Origin: JBALVT01 sp045110675 | GTDB taxonomy: Bacteria; Pseudomonadota; Gammaproteobacteria; Pseudomonadales; Halieaceae | DNA length: 64,000 nt | Assembly (NCBI GenBank): GCA_045110675.1 | Contig: JBGCGJ010000021.1 | Location: forward strand, 20,039 to 84,038 | Direction: 5' to 3' | Shown here: positions 1 to 8,699 of the stretch, piece by piece | How positions within the stretch are numbered: the stretch's first letter is position 1 | How the letters are laid out: the number at the start of each line of letters is the position of its first letter | Notes under the pieces: generated by a model | Database searches by the model: none | Seen by the model: only the letters and a program-made list of their open reading frames with translations | What the model was told of the DNA's origin: nothing | Made by a program: the position numbers and the translations under genes

Positions 1-1
1 C

Positions 2-817
2 ACCGTCATTTTTGGCACCAATACTCCCGCTGGGAAGTGGTTCGATATTGCGCTGATCTGGATGATTTTAGCCAGTGTGCTGGTGGTTTTTCTCGATTCC
101 ATTGCCGAACTTCACGCCAGTTACGGCACCGTGTATTTGCGCATCGAATGGGTGTTCACTGCCTTTTTTACCGTGGAGTATCTGGTGAGAATCTGGTGTG
201 CGCCAAATCGACGAGCCTATGTGCTCAGTACTTTCGGCATTGTGGATCTGTTGGCAATACTGCCGACCTACATTGCGTTTTTCGTCCCTGAAGCAGCGCC
301 TTTGTTGATTATTCGGCTACTGCGCACAATTCGGGTGTTCAGAATTTTTCGACTGTTTGAGTTTATTACCGAGGCGAATATTTTGTCCAAAGCGTTACGC
401 GCTTCCGGGCGAAAGATTTTCCTTTTCTTCACCATGATGATCATTATCACCACCATCTTCGGCTGTCTGATGTACGTGCTGGAAGGCGGAAGAAATGGCT
501 TTGAGAGTATTCCAGCGAGTATCTACTGGGCGATCGTTACAGTGACGACCGTCGGTTATGGGGATGTCATTCCATTAACAGTATTGGGCCGATTCGTATC
601 AGCACTGGCGATGTTAATGGGATATGCAATTATCGCCGTCCCCACCGGTATTATCACCGCCGAACTGGCATCCGAAATGAACACCCAGAAAAACCTTGCG
701 CGCAACTCTCGCAATTGCAAAACCTGCGGGGCCTCTGGCCACGAGCCCAAGGCACATTATTGCGCCTATTGCGGTGAACATCTCGAGCAAAAAGCAGCTA
801 TAATCGACACCCCGTAG
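2..817 (+). CDS. Voltage-gated-type potassium channel, 5' partial
   Basis: The reading frame is open from the first bases of the window, so the N-terminus lies upstream; 271 residues are visible. It is an inner-membrane ion-transport-family (Kv-like) subunit: several hydrophobic segments, an arginine-rich S4-like stretch (LLRTIRVFRIFRLF) and the K+ selectivity filter TVGYGD at about residues 183-188 of the visible part, followed by the last pore helix. The cytoplasmic tail carries two Cys pairs (CKTC and CAYC) that look like a small zinc ribbon. Channels of this type pass K+ down its gradient as tetramers. It ends 29 bases before ygiQ, same strand. Family assignment is secure; the gating stimulus is unknown. 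Confidence 0.9.
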   Translation, partial: TVIFGTNTPAGKWFDIALIWMILASVLVVFLDSIAELHASYGTVYLRIEWVFTAFFTVEYLVRIWCAPNRRAYVLSTFGIVDLLAILPTYIAFFVPEAAPLLIIRLLRTIRVFRIFRLFEFITEANILSKALRASGRKIFLFFTMMIIITTIFGCLMYVLEGGRNGFESIPASIYWAIVTVTTVGYGDVIPLTVLGRFVSALAMLMGYAIIAVPTGIITAELASEMNTQKNLARNSRNCKTCGASGHEPKAHYCAYCGEHLEQKAAIIDTP

Positions 818-846
818 CGAATCGATACAGTTAATCCAGAGCCACC

Positions 847-2970
847 ATGGCAAAATCCCTTTTTTCTTACCGCAAGCACTGGGCCGAGTGCTTCGGGCCC
901 GCACCCGAATTACCCATGACCCGAGCAGAAATGGACGCTCTCGGCTGGGACAGCTGCGACATTATTGTGGTCACCGGGGATGCCTACGTGGATCACCCCA
1001 GTTTTGGTATGGCGGTTATCGGCAGAACCTTGGAAGCCCAGGGTTTTCGGGTAGGTATTATCGCCCAACCCGATTGGACCAGCGCTGAGCCCTTCACCGC
1101 TCTGGGTAAACCCAATCTGTTTTTTGGCGTGGCAGCCGGCAATATGGATTCCATGATCAACCGCTACACCGCCGACAAAAAGCGTCGCAACGACGACGCC
1201 TACACACCCAATAACGAGGGGAACCGTCGCCCGGATCGCGCGGTTATTGTCTACAGCCAGCGCTGTCGGGAAGCGTTTAAAGATGTGCCTGTGGTCATCG
1301 GAAGTATAGAGGCCAGTTTGCGACGCATTGCCCACTACGACTATTGGAGCGACAAGATTCGCCGCTCTATCTTGCTCGACAGCCAGGCCGACCTTTTACT
1401 TTACGGCAACGCAGAGCGGGCCATTGTTGAGCTTGCACATCGCCTTTATCAAGGTGAGGCCATGCACGACATTCGCGATCTACGCGGGACTGCCTTTGTG
1501 CGCAAACGCATCCCGGATAACTGGCGCGTTGTCGACTCGACTGACATAGATGTCGTGGGTCCCACCAGCAAACCGGTAAACCCGTACATTGATACGCGCA
1601 CATCAGCTTGTGATACCAAATCTGCAGAAGCAGCTCCGAACGAAACAGCTGTGGTGACTCTATTAGATCGCGCCCCGGGTAGTGACAAAGAGGTGATCGA
1701 GATCCCGGCCTACGAGCGCGTTAAAGAAGACAGCGCTCTATATGCCCACGCATCGCGGGTTTTGCATAAGGAAACAAATCCCCACAACGCCAAGCCCCTG
1801 GTGCAAAAACACGGTGATCGTTTTGTCTGGCTGAATCCACCCCCTATTCCTCTGGAAACCGACGAGCTGGACAATGTGTTTGAGCTGCCCTATACCCGTT
1901 TGCCGCACTCCTCTTACGGCGACGCGCCTATACCTGCCTATGAGATGATCCGGCACTCGGTCAATATCATGCGCGGCTGTTTCGGCGGCTGCACTTTTTG
2001 TTCCATTACCGAACACGAAGGCCGTATCATCCAAAACCGTTCCGAAGATTCGATTATTCGAGAACTGGAGGCGATAAGAGATACCTCCAAAGCCTTTACG
2101 GGTGTCATCTCTGATCTCGGTGGACCCACGGCTAACATGTGGCGTCTGGCTTGCAAGAGCAAAGAGGTGGAAGCCAAATGCCGAAAGCTCAGCTGTGTCT
2201 TCCCCGGTATTTGCAAAAACCTGAATACGGATCAAACTCCGCTGGTTAGTCTGTATAGAAAAGCCAGAGCTGTACCCGGCGTCAAGAAAGTGCTGATCGC
2301 CTCTGGCTTACGCTATGACCTGGCCGTTGAAACACCAGAGTATGTTAAGGAACTGGTCACCCACCACGTCGGTGGCTATCTCAAAATAGCACCGGAGCAC
2401 ACCGAAGACGGCCCGCTGTCGCGAATGATGAAACCGGGCATCGGCAGCTACGACAAGTTCAAGGACATGTTCGAGAAGTACTCAAAAGAAGCGGGTAAAG
2501 AACAGTACTTGATACCGTATTTCATAGCGGCACACCCCGGCACTTCCGACAAAGATATGATGAACCTGGCACTGTGGCTAAAGCGCAATAAATTTCGCGC
2601 CGACCAAGTTCAAACCTTTTACCCTTCGCCCATGGCGACGGCGACGGCGATGTATCACAGCGGCAAAAATCCATTGAAAAAGGTCAGCCGCAAAAGCGAT
2701 AACATGCCCACGGTCAAAGACTTGCGAAAGCGGCAGCTCCACAAAGCGTTTTTGCGTTACCACGATTCGGATAACTGGCCCGACCTTCGCAAGGCTCTGA
2801 AAAAAATGGGGAGAGCCGATTTGATCGGCAATGGCAAATTACACCTGGTGCCGCCGCGCCAGCCACCGAAACGCCAACAGCGAGTGCCAGCGAAAGGGGG
2901 GCATTTTTCGACCCAACACAATGGTCTGCCCAGAACCCCAAAAGCAACTTCGAGAAAACAACGACGGTAA
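847..2970 (+). CDS. ygiQ: YgiQ family radical SAM protein
   Basis: A 707-residue protein with the full YgiQ layout: an N-terminal UPF0313 domain with conserved blocks such as GSIEASLRRIAHYDYW, then a radical SAM core. The [4Fe-4S]-binding cysteines are C378, C382 and C385 (motif CFGGCTFC). The C-terminal tail is basic and rich in K/R/Q/P, as in relatives. The ATG at 847 is the natural start. Members of this family are widely conserved in proteobacteria, but their substrate has not been settled to my knowledge, so no reaction is assigned. It follows the channel gene closely and precedes a ytfJ-like gene by about 50 bases. Confidence 0.95.
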   Translation: MAKSLFSYRKHWAECFGPAPELPMTRAEMDALGWDSCDIIVVTGDAYVDHPSFGMAVIGRTLEAQGFRVGIIAQPDWTSAEPFTALGKPNLFFGVAAGNMDSMINRYTADKKRRNDDAYTPNNEGNRRPDRAVIVYSQRCREAFKDVPVVIGSIEASLRRIAHYDYWSDKIRRSILLDSQADLLLYGNAERAIVELAHRLYQGEAMHDIRDLRGTAFVRKRIPDNWRVVDSTDIDVVGPTSKPVNPYIDTRTSACDTKSAEAAPNETAVVTLLDRAPGSDKEVIEIPAYERVKEDSALYAHASRVLHKETNPHNAKPLVQKHGDRFVWLNPPPIPLETDELDNVFELPYTRLPHSSYGDAPIPAYEMIRHSVNIMRGCFGGCTFCSITEHEGRIIQNRSEDSIIRELEAIRDTSKAFTGVISDLGGPTANMWRLACKSKEVEAKCRKLSCVFPGICKNLNTDQTPLVSLYRKARAVPGVKKVLIASGLRYDLAVETPEYVKELVTHHVGGYLKIAPEHTEDGPLSRMMKPGIGSYDKFKDMFEKYSKEAGKEQYLIPYFIAAHPGTSDKDMMNLALWLKRNKFRADQVQTFYPSPMATATAMYHSGKNPLKKVSRKSDNMPTVKDLRKRQLHKAFLRYHDSDNWPDLRKALKKMGRADLIGNGKLHLVPPRQPPKRQQRVPAKGGHFSTQHNGLPRTPKATSRKQRR

Positions 2971-3023
2971 AATCGCAAACAGCTTAAGATTGAAATTATC
3001 AACATAATCCAGGAGGCCTCATT

Positions 3024-3581
3024 GTGTTTTTCAAACAAATTATCCTATCCACACTGACCGCAATATTTTCTTTGTGCCTCCAAGCCCAACCCATTGCACC
3101 CGGCAGCTCAGTGCCACCACTGGTGATAGAGGATCGCGGTGAGGTTACGCTTGCCGGTGATGACATTGTCTATCAGCCCTGGTCGTCGGAGACAAATCCG
3201 GGAAAGCTACACGTTCTGCAATATCTCGCGGCCACCCGCGCTGCCAGCAAAGTCTACAGTCGATTCACTGACAGCCTTCCAGAAAAATTCGACAAAGCCG
3301 ATTTCCACATCACCACAGTGCTCAACTTGGATGATGCCATGTGGGGCACGAGCGGGTTTGTCGTTTCGGAAATTGAATCCAAGAAGCGAGAATTCCCAAA
3401 AGCAACGCTGGTGCTCGATGAGGACGGAGACGGTCTCAAGGCCTGGGAACTGACCAAAAAAGGCGCAGCCATTGCGATTCTGGACAAAGACAAAAAAGTC
3501 CTTTATTTCACTCAGGAACCAATGACTGATACCGACCTGGAAGAGATGTTATTCATAGTGAAATCGCAAATTGGCGGGTAA
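3024..3581 (+). CDS. ytfJ: YtfJ family periplasmic protein
   Basis: A 185-residue protein with an N-terminal signal peptide ending near residue 22 (hydrophobic ILSTLTAIFSLCLQA). The rest matches the YtfJ family, a thioredoxin-fold periplasmic protein without a CxxC active site. Typical blocks are present: LQYLAATRAASKVY after the first strand, the region TTVLNLDDAMWGTSGFV, and the conserved LVLDEDGDGLKAWEL. The start is GTG, supported by an ideal AGGAGG Shine-Dalgarno at 3011-3016, 7 bases upstream. Function in the family is unknown. It may be cotranscribed with ygiQ. Confidence 0.9.
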   Translation: MFFKQIILSTLTAIFSLCLQAQPIAPGSSVPPLVIEDRGEVTLAGDDIVYQPWSSETNPGKLHVLQYLAATRAASKVYSRFTDSLPEKFDKADFHITTVLNLDDAMWGTSGFVVSEIESKKREFPKATLVLDEDGDGLKAWELTKKGAAIAILDKDKKVLYFTQEPMTDTDLEEMLFIVKSQIGG

Positions 3582-3663
3582 CCGAACCGAAACCTTAAAG
3601 TTTTGTCATTCTGACGCAGCAGACCTTTATTGAAGTAATATTGGCAGCCTCCATGGAGCCGTT

Positions 3664-4812
3664 ATGAACAAAAAAATTGTCTACCCCATTGCTGTCCTTC
3701 TCGCGGGCTTGGGGATAGCTGCGCTGGTGGCGGTAAACAAACCCGAGATGGTTCCAGAGCCGTACGAACCCTTGGCGACCACTGTCAGAGCCACCCGTGT
3801 AGAAGCGCAGACAGAACACCTGCTAATCAACTCTCAAGGTACTGTTCAGCCGAGAAGCCAGAGCGAGCTTATTCCCGAAGTTTCCGGGCGAGTGACCTGG
3901 ATATCGCCCGCGTTAGTCGACGGCGGTTCCTTCGAATCCGGCGATGTACTGTTGAAAATTGACGACGCTGACTACAAAACCGCCCTGGAACGAGCCACAG
4001 CCCAAGTGGACCGCTCCGAAGTTGAAGCCAGTTTTGCCAAAGATGAGCTGAAACGCTTACAGCGATTGCACGATCAGAAGTTGGCCAGCCAATCCCAGCT
4101 GGATTCAGGTAAACGCGCTTCGCGGGTCGCAGCCGCCAACCTGGTGGAAAGCCGCGCCAATCTGGACCAGGCCACACGTGATCTCGAGCGAACGAATCTG
4201 CTGGCGCCCTTCAAAGGCCTGGTGCGCGAAGAGCACGTTGATCAGGGCCAGTTTGTTGCCCGCGGTAGTAGCATCGGTACCATTTATGCGACCGACTTTG
4301 TAGAAGTGCGATTGCCCATCGCGCCTGATCAACTCTCTTACATAGGTCTTGCGGTGGTTCGCCGGGGACAGATACCCGAGGAAATTAGGCCTGCGGTTAC
4401 CGCTAGCGCTGATTTTGGCACAACGCGATTAATCTGGAACGGCGAGCTTATCCGCACTGAAGCACAGATCGACGAACGCAGCCGAATGGGTTATGGGGTC
4501 GCTCGGTTCGAAAACTACAGCGCCGAAAGTGAAGACAATGTGTCGGCGCCGGTCGGCTTGTTCGTTCAAGCTAGCATTCGCGGTCGTGAGGTGAGCAACG
4601 TCGTGAGGCTTCCCCGGTCGGTGATACGCGATAATAACCAGGTGCTTATAGTCGATGATGACAACCGGCTCCACTTTAGAACGGTGACTATCTTGCGTTT
4701 GGAACACGACGAAGTACTCATTGAATCTGGACTGGAAGATGGAGAGGTCGTGTGCCTTTCTCCCATGCAAACAGTTGTAGAAGGAATGCGGGTTCAACCC
4801 GTATTCGAGTAA
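3664..4812 (+). CDS. RND efflux system periplasmic adaptor (membrane fusion protein)
   Basis: A 382-residue HlyD/AcrA-type adaptor that bridges an inner-membrane RND pump and an outer-membrane channel. A short N-terminal hydrophobic anchor (residues about 5-24) lacks an obvious lipobox. The barrel-sandwich halves are visible (PEVSGRVTWISPALVDGG near the front, NLLAPFKGLVREEHVDQGQ after the hairpin) and flank an alpha-helical hairpin rich in E, K, R, A and Q at about residues 110-170. It ends 9 bases before the pump gene and is clearly cotranscribed with it. No outer-membrane factor gene is adjacent, so a TolC-like protein elsewhere is presumably shared. The substrate cannot be read from the sequence. 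Confidence 0.93.
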   Translation: MNKKIVYPIAVLLAGLGIAALVAVNKPEMVPEPYEPLATTVRATRVEAQTEHLLINSQGTVQPRSQSELIPEVSGRVTWISPALVDGGSFESGDVLLKIDDADYKTALERATAQVDRSEVEASFAKDELKRLQRLHDQKLASQSQLDSGKRASRVAAANLVESRANLDQATRDLERTNLLAPFKGLVREEHVDQGQFVARGSSIGTIYATDFVEVRLPIAPDQLSYIGLAVVRRGQIPEEIRPAVTASADFGTTRLIWNGELIRTEAQIDERSRMGYGVARFENYSAESEDNVSAPVGLFVQASIRGREVSNVVRLPRSVIRDNNQVLIVDDDNRLHFRTVTILRLEHDEVLIESGLEDGEVVCLSPMQTVVEGMRVQPVFE

Positions 4813-4821
4813 GTCCCTACC

Positions 4822-7800
4822 ATGAATAACATCATTGACTGGTTTATCCACAACCCAGTTGCATCCAATTTGTTGATGATGATTTTGTTCATGGCGGGCC
4901 TCCTCGCGTTACCGAACATCCACCAGGAAGAGTTTCCCAATATTGAAGTGGACGCCATACAAATCAAGGTTCCCTACCTTGGCGCCGCGCCATCGGAAGT
5001 GGAACAGGCTGTCTGTATTCGCGTGGAGGAAGCCGTCGAAGGCTCCGAGGGTATCGATAGAATTCGCTCCACCGCCTCTGAAGGATTTTGCTCCGTAATG
5101 ATCGAACTCGTCGAAGGTGTCGACAAGAGCAAGATCACTAACGAAATTAAAAGCAAGGTCGACGCTATAGATTCGTTTCCCAGCGAAACCGAAAAACCGA
5201 TCACCAGTGAAGTGACTTTTTTGGCTACCGTCTTGGAAGTCGCTATTTCCGGCAACGCGGATGAACGTACGCTCAAATACACCGGCCAGAGAATTCGCGA
5301 CGAAATCGCAGCTCTCCCAGGGGTATCGCAGGTGGAGTTACTTTTTTCCAGGCCCTACGAAATCTCGATTGAAGTCAGTGAGCAAACCTTGCGGAGACAT
5401 GGCCTGACGCTCGAAGCAATAGGTCGAGCCATCGAGAGCAGCTCCCTGGATGTACCCGGAGGCTCTCTTAAGACCGAGGGTGGAGAGATACTGCTTCGAA
5501 CGAAAGGCCAGGCGTATCAAGGTCGGGAATTCGAAGACATCACAGTACTCACGCAAAGTGATGGAACACAAGTGAGCCTGGGTGAGATAGCCACGGTCAT
5601 AGACGGCTTTGAGGACAGCGATTTGCTAGCCCGCATGGACGGGAATCCATCAGTTGCAGTGAAGGTATCGCGGATCGGTAAGGAAGACATCCTCGCCATA
5701 GCCGACCAGGTGAAGGCGTATCTGGTGAACGAGCAACAACGGTTGCCCGAAGGCATACATCTAAATGTCTGGAAAGATGAATCCCAGGATTTGGTGGATC
5801 GCTTAGGTGCACTGACTAAAAATGCCAGAAGCGGGCTAATTCTGGTGTTACTGGTTTTAACGTTGTTCCTGCGCTTTCGCCTTGCGCTTTGGGTCGCCGC
5901 GGGCATACCGGTGGCAATGCTGGGAGCAGTTGCCCTGTTTCCGGTCTTCGATATCTCGATCAGCACCGTTTCCGTGATGGGCTTCATTTTAGTGTTGGGA
6001 ATTCTGGTTGATGACGCCATCGTGGTCGGTGAGCGAATATACTCGTATGAGCAAAAGGGCTTGCCTCGATTGGAAGCCGCATCAAGAGGCACCAAGGATG
6101 TAACTGTCCCTGTTATATTTGGCGTGTTCACAACGATGGCCACTTTTATCCCCATCCTCACTATACCGGGCAGTATGGGCGGTTTTTTTGGTGCCATTGC
6201 TTTGACTGTAATCGTCGCCCTGTTTTTCAGTATTATTGAGTCGCAATTTATCCTGCCCTCACACCTGGCTCATCGCAAAGCTGAACAAACACAGGGCACG
6301 AGCTCCGGGTTTAACCGCTGGCTTGCGCTGCAAAATAAGTTCTCTAGTGGCCTGGAGGGAATCGCAAATAATTACTACGTGCCGGCCGTGGCTGCGGCGA
6401 TAAAATGGCGTTATGTCACCCTGGCCATTGGTCTGTCAATTCTGGCCATTACTGTCGCACTGTTTATCAGCGGACGGGTGGTCTTTCAGTTCTTCCCCTC
6501 TGTAGAGGGCACACGCTTGTACTCCACGCTAACAATGCCCGAGGGCACACCGATAGAAATCACCGCCTCTGCGGTTGCCAGAATTGAGAACGCCGCAGAG
6601 GAGCTGCGTAGGGAACTGGACGCGGATCTTGCCGAGGGAGAACCGAGTAAAATTCGGCATATCTTTGCCAGCGTGGGTTCCTTTATACCCAAGGGGAGTG
6701 TGAGCTTTTCTACCAGTGCACAGGCCAACCTCGCGGAAATCGGGGTGGAACTTAACCTGCCCCGAAATTACTCCGGAACTTCTACAAAAACTTATGCTGC
6801 GCGGTGGCGCGAGCTAACCGGCTCCATACCCGACGCCATCGAACTGGGTTTTACTTCCGAGGCGTTTGGCATGGGCAATGCCATCGACATCGAATTATAC
6901 GGCGGCGATTTCGATGAACTGAGATCAGCGGCGGCCGAATTACGACAGGCACTACAGTCTTATACTGGAGTGATCGACATTACAGACAGCTTCCGCGCTG
7001 GTAAGCAGGAAGTGCAATTGAAATTGCTTCCCGAAGCTCGCAGTCTCGGGCTGACAATGCAGAACCTGGGCCAACAGGTGCGTCACGCGTTCTACGGTTA
7101 TGAGGCCCAGCGGATTCAGCGCGGAAAAGATGATGTTCGAGTCATGGTTCGTTATCCAGAGGATGAGAGAAAGTCACTGGGTGATCTCGAAGATATGCGA
7201 ATACGCACTGCGGACGGTACCGAGGTTCCCTTTGGGAGTGTGGCGCAAGCCACGCTATCTCGCGGTTATACCACTATCAACAGAGTGGACGGCCACCGGG
7301 TTGTCAGCGTTATAGCAGGCGTAAATAGAACCACCAATACGCCCGAGGCGATATTGGAGACCCTAAAGAAAAAAGAACTGGCCGAGATATTAAAACTGCA
7401 TCCTGGCGTCAACTATCGTCTGGCCGGTGAAGCGGAAGAGCGCAGTGAATCCATGGGCAGCTTACTCAGCACCGCTGTTCTCGCTCTTATTGTAATTTAC
7501 GCTCTGCTGGCGATTCCACTGCAATCCTATCTACAACCTCTGGTCATAATGAGTGTTATTCCCTTTGGCGCCGTAGGGGCGATTTTAGGCCACTTCGTCA
7601 TGGGTTTCGATCTGGTGTTTTTCTCGCTATTGGGGATTGTCGCCCTGTCGGGTGTGGTGGTGAACTCAAGCCTGGTGCTGGTGGACTATATCAACAAGCA
7701 GCGCGGCAAAGGCAAAAACCTCGTGGCGGTAGTGTGCGAATCGGGTGCAGTTCGTTTTCGACCCATCGTGCTAACGAGTATCACAACCTTTGTAGGGCTG

Positions 7801-8013
7801 GCTCCGATTATTCTGGATAACACCATTTCCCTTACTATGTTCGTACCCATGGCGGTATCTCTGGCGTTCGGCGTGTTGGTAGGAACGACAATCACGCTAC
7901 TCTTAGTGCCCTGCCTTTACATGATATTGGAAGATCTATTGATCTGGAGCGGAGCGAAAACACCGGAGTTAGAAAGCAGCGACGCAGAAGCCGTGGCGAT
8001 CCAGCAGCAATAG
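4822..8013 (+). CDS. RND family efflux transporter permease subunit
   Basis: A 1063-residue inner-membrane proton-driven pump of the HAE/AcrB-like superfamily, full length. It has TM1 at about residues 12-30, the first periplasmic porter domain (SEVEQAVCIRVEEAVEG), a block of TM helices from about residue 335, including GFILVLGILVDDAIVVGER with the conserved paired Asp of TM4 used in proton relay, and then a second repeat with LLGIVALSGVVVNSSLVLVDYIN. Such pumps take substrates from the periplasm or membrane leaflet and pass them to an outer-membrane duct. It forms an operon with the preceding adaptor. It may export drugs, solvents or lipophilic metabolites; specificity is unknown. The next gene is convergent, 5 bases away. 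Confidence 0.95.
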   Translation: MNNIIDWFIHNPVASNLLMMILFMAGLLALPNIHQEEFPNIEVDAIQIKVPYLGAAPSEVEQAVCIRVEEAVEGSEGIDRIRSTASEGFCSVMIELVEGVDKSKITNEIKSKVDAIDSFPSETEKPITSEVTFLATVLEVAISGNADERTLKYTGQRIRDEIAALPGVSQVELLFSRPYEISIEVSEQTLRRHGLTLEAIGRAIESSSLDVPGGSLKTEGGEILLRTKGQAYQGREFEDITVLTQSDGTQVSLGEIATVIDGFEDSDLLARMDGNPSVAVKVSRIGKEDILAIADQVKAYLVNEQQRLPEGIHLNVWKDESQDLVDRLGALTKNARSGLILVLLVLTLFLRFRLALWVAAGIPVAMLGAVALFPVFDISISTVSVMGFILVLGILVDDAIVVGERIYSYEQKGLPRLEAASRGTKDVTVPVIFGVFTTMATFIPILTIPGSMGGFFGAIALTVIVALFFSIIESQFILPSHLAHRKAEQTQGTSSGFNRWLALQNKFSSGLEGIANNYYVPAVAAAIKWRYVTLAIGLSILAITVALFISGRVVFQFFPSVEGTRLYSTLTMPEGTPIEITASAVARIENAAEELRRELDADLAEGEPSKIRHIFASVGSFIPKGSVSFSTSAQANLAEIGVELNLPRNYSGTSTKTYAARWRELTGSIPDAIELGFTSEAFGMGNAIDIELYGGDFDELRSAAAELRQALQSYTGVIDITDSFRAGKQEVQLKLLPEARSLGLTMQNLGQQVRHAFYGYEAQRIQRGKDDVRVMVRYPEDERKSLGDLEDMRIRTADGTEVPFGSVAQATLSRGYTTINRVDGHRVVSVIAGVNRTTNTPEAILETLKKKELAEILKLHPGVNYRLAGEAEERSESMGSLLSTAVLALIVIYALLAIPLQSYLQPLVIMSVIPFGAVGAILGHFVMGFDLVFFSLLGIVALSGVVVNSSLVLVDYINKQRGKGKNLVAVVCESGAVRFRPIVLTSITTFVGLAPIILDNTISLTMFVPMAVSLAFGVLVGTTITLLLVPCLYMILEDLLIWSGAKTPELESSDAEAVAIQQQ

Positions 8014-8018
8014 TTTTT

Positions 8019-8633
8019 CTAAAGGGCTTTGAGAAGATGAGCTGAGCTGCGAATCCAATAGCTAGCTCCCTGATTGCGCGCCGTATATTCTTCCGCCGCC
8101 GCTTCAGCAGCGGCGCGGTCCGGGTAGCTCCCGGCAATAATCACAAACAAATCACCCTCCTCTGACCAGGTTTTAACCACCTGAGCACCGGGCGCATTCA
8201 AACCTGTGAGCGCAGCTTCGGCGCTGGCGCGACTGGTGTGAGACGCGACCTGCAAGACGAAGGCTGCGGAAGAGAGTTTTTGCCAGTCATGATTACTTTT
8301 TATCAGTGCCTCGTTGGTCTGCTGACCTCCACCAATGTTCGCTGGCTGAGCATCGCGAATGTCAGCTGCGATGGGGACATCACTTGCGGGTATGGGGTCG
8401 GGTTCTTTCGCGGTGGCAGGAGCCCGATCTTGACCACGCTCCACCTCGGAAGATTGAAAACAATCCCAGAGCCCTTTCTGGTCAGCCACACAATTCCAGT
8501 CATCGGTGACTTTTTCAGTCCCGGGTTCGACCCGTGAACTCGCTGCATCCTGAATCTCATCATTAAAAATGCCGCAGCCAGCCAGCGACACAAGAACAAA
8601 AATCATTACCAAACGACACATAAGAAATCTCAC
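8019..8633 (-). CDS. SPOR-domain lipoprotein
   Basis: A 204-residue protein with a lipoprotein signal peptide: hydrophobic VMIFVLVSLAGC, with Cys20 as the predicted lipidation site. A low-complexity linker rich in D, A, P and Q (about residues 30-115) leads to a C-terminal SPOR domain (AAFVLQVASHTSRASAEAAL followed by GDLFVIIAGSYPDRAAAEA). SPOR domains bind denuded peptidoglycan at division septa, so septal or envelope association is inferred. It is convergent with the RND pump gene and lies downstream of hrpB on the same strand. Confidence 0.85.
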   Translation of the reverse strand: MRFLMCRLVMIFVLVSLAGCGIFNDEIQDAASSRVEPGTEKVTDDWNCVADQKGLWDCFQSSEVERGQDRAPATAKEPDPIPASDVPIAADIRDAQPANIGGGQQTNEALIKSNHDWQKLSSAAFVLQVASHTSRASAEAALTGLNAPGAQVVKTWSEEGDLFVIIAGSYPDRAAAEAAAEEYTARNQGASYWIRSSAHLLKAL

Positions 8634-8664
8634 AAAAACCCTACCTTTCTAACGATTGAGATTT

Positions 8665-8686
8665 GTTGTGCAAACGAACGCACAAC
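8665..8686 (-). terminator. Short hairpin between hrpB and the SPOR lipoprotein gene
   Basis: GTTGTGC and GCACAAC form a 7-bp perfect stem with an 8-base loop just after the hrpB stop codon. There is no T-run after it in the direction of transcription, so it is at best a weak or Rho-assisted terminator, or an mRNA 3'-end structure. Confidence 0.3.
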
Positions 8687-8699
8687 CCGATTGCCCACT

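Noticed and set aside
5517..6197. 226-residue minus-strand frame inside the RND pump gene
   Set aside because: Fully covered by the conserved pump coding sequence; composition is that of a shadow frame.
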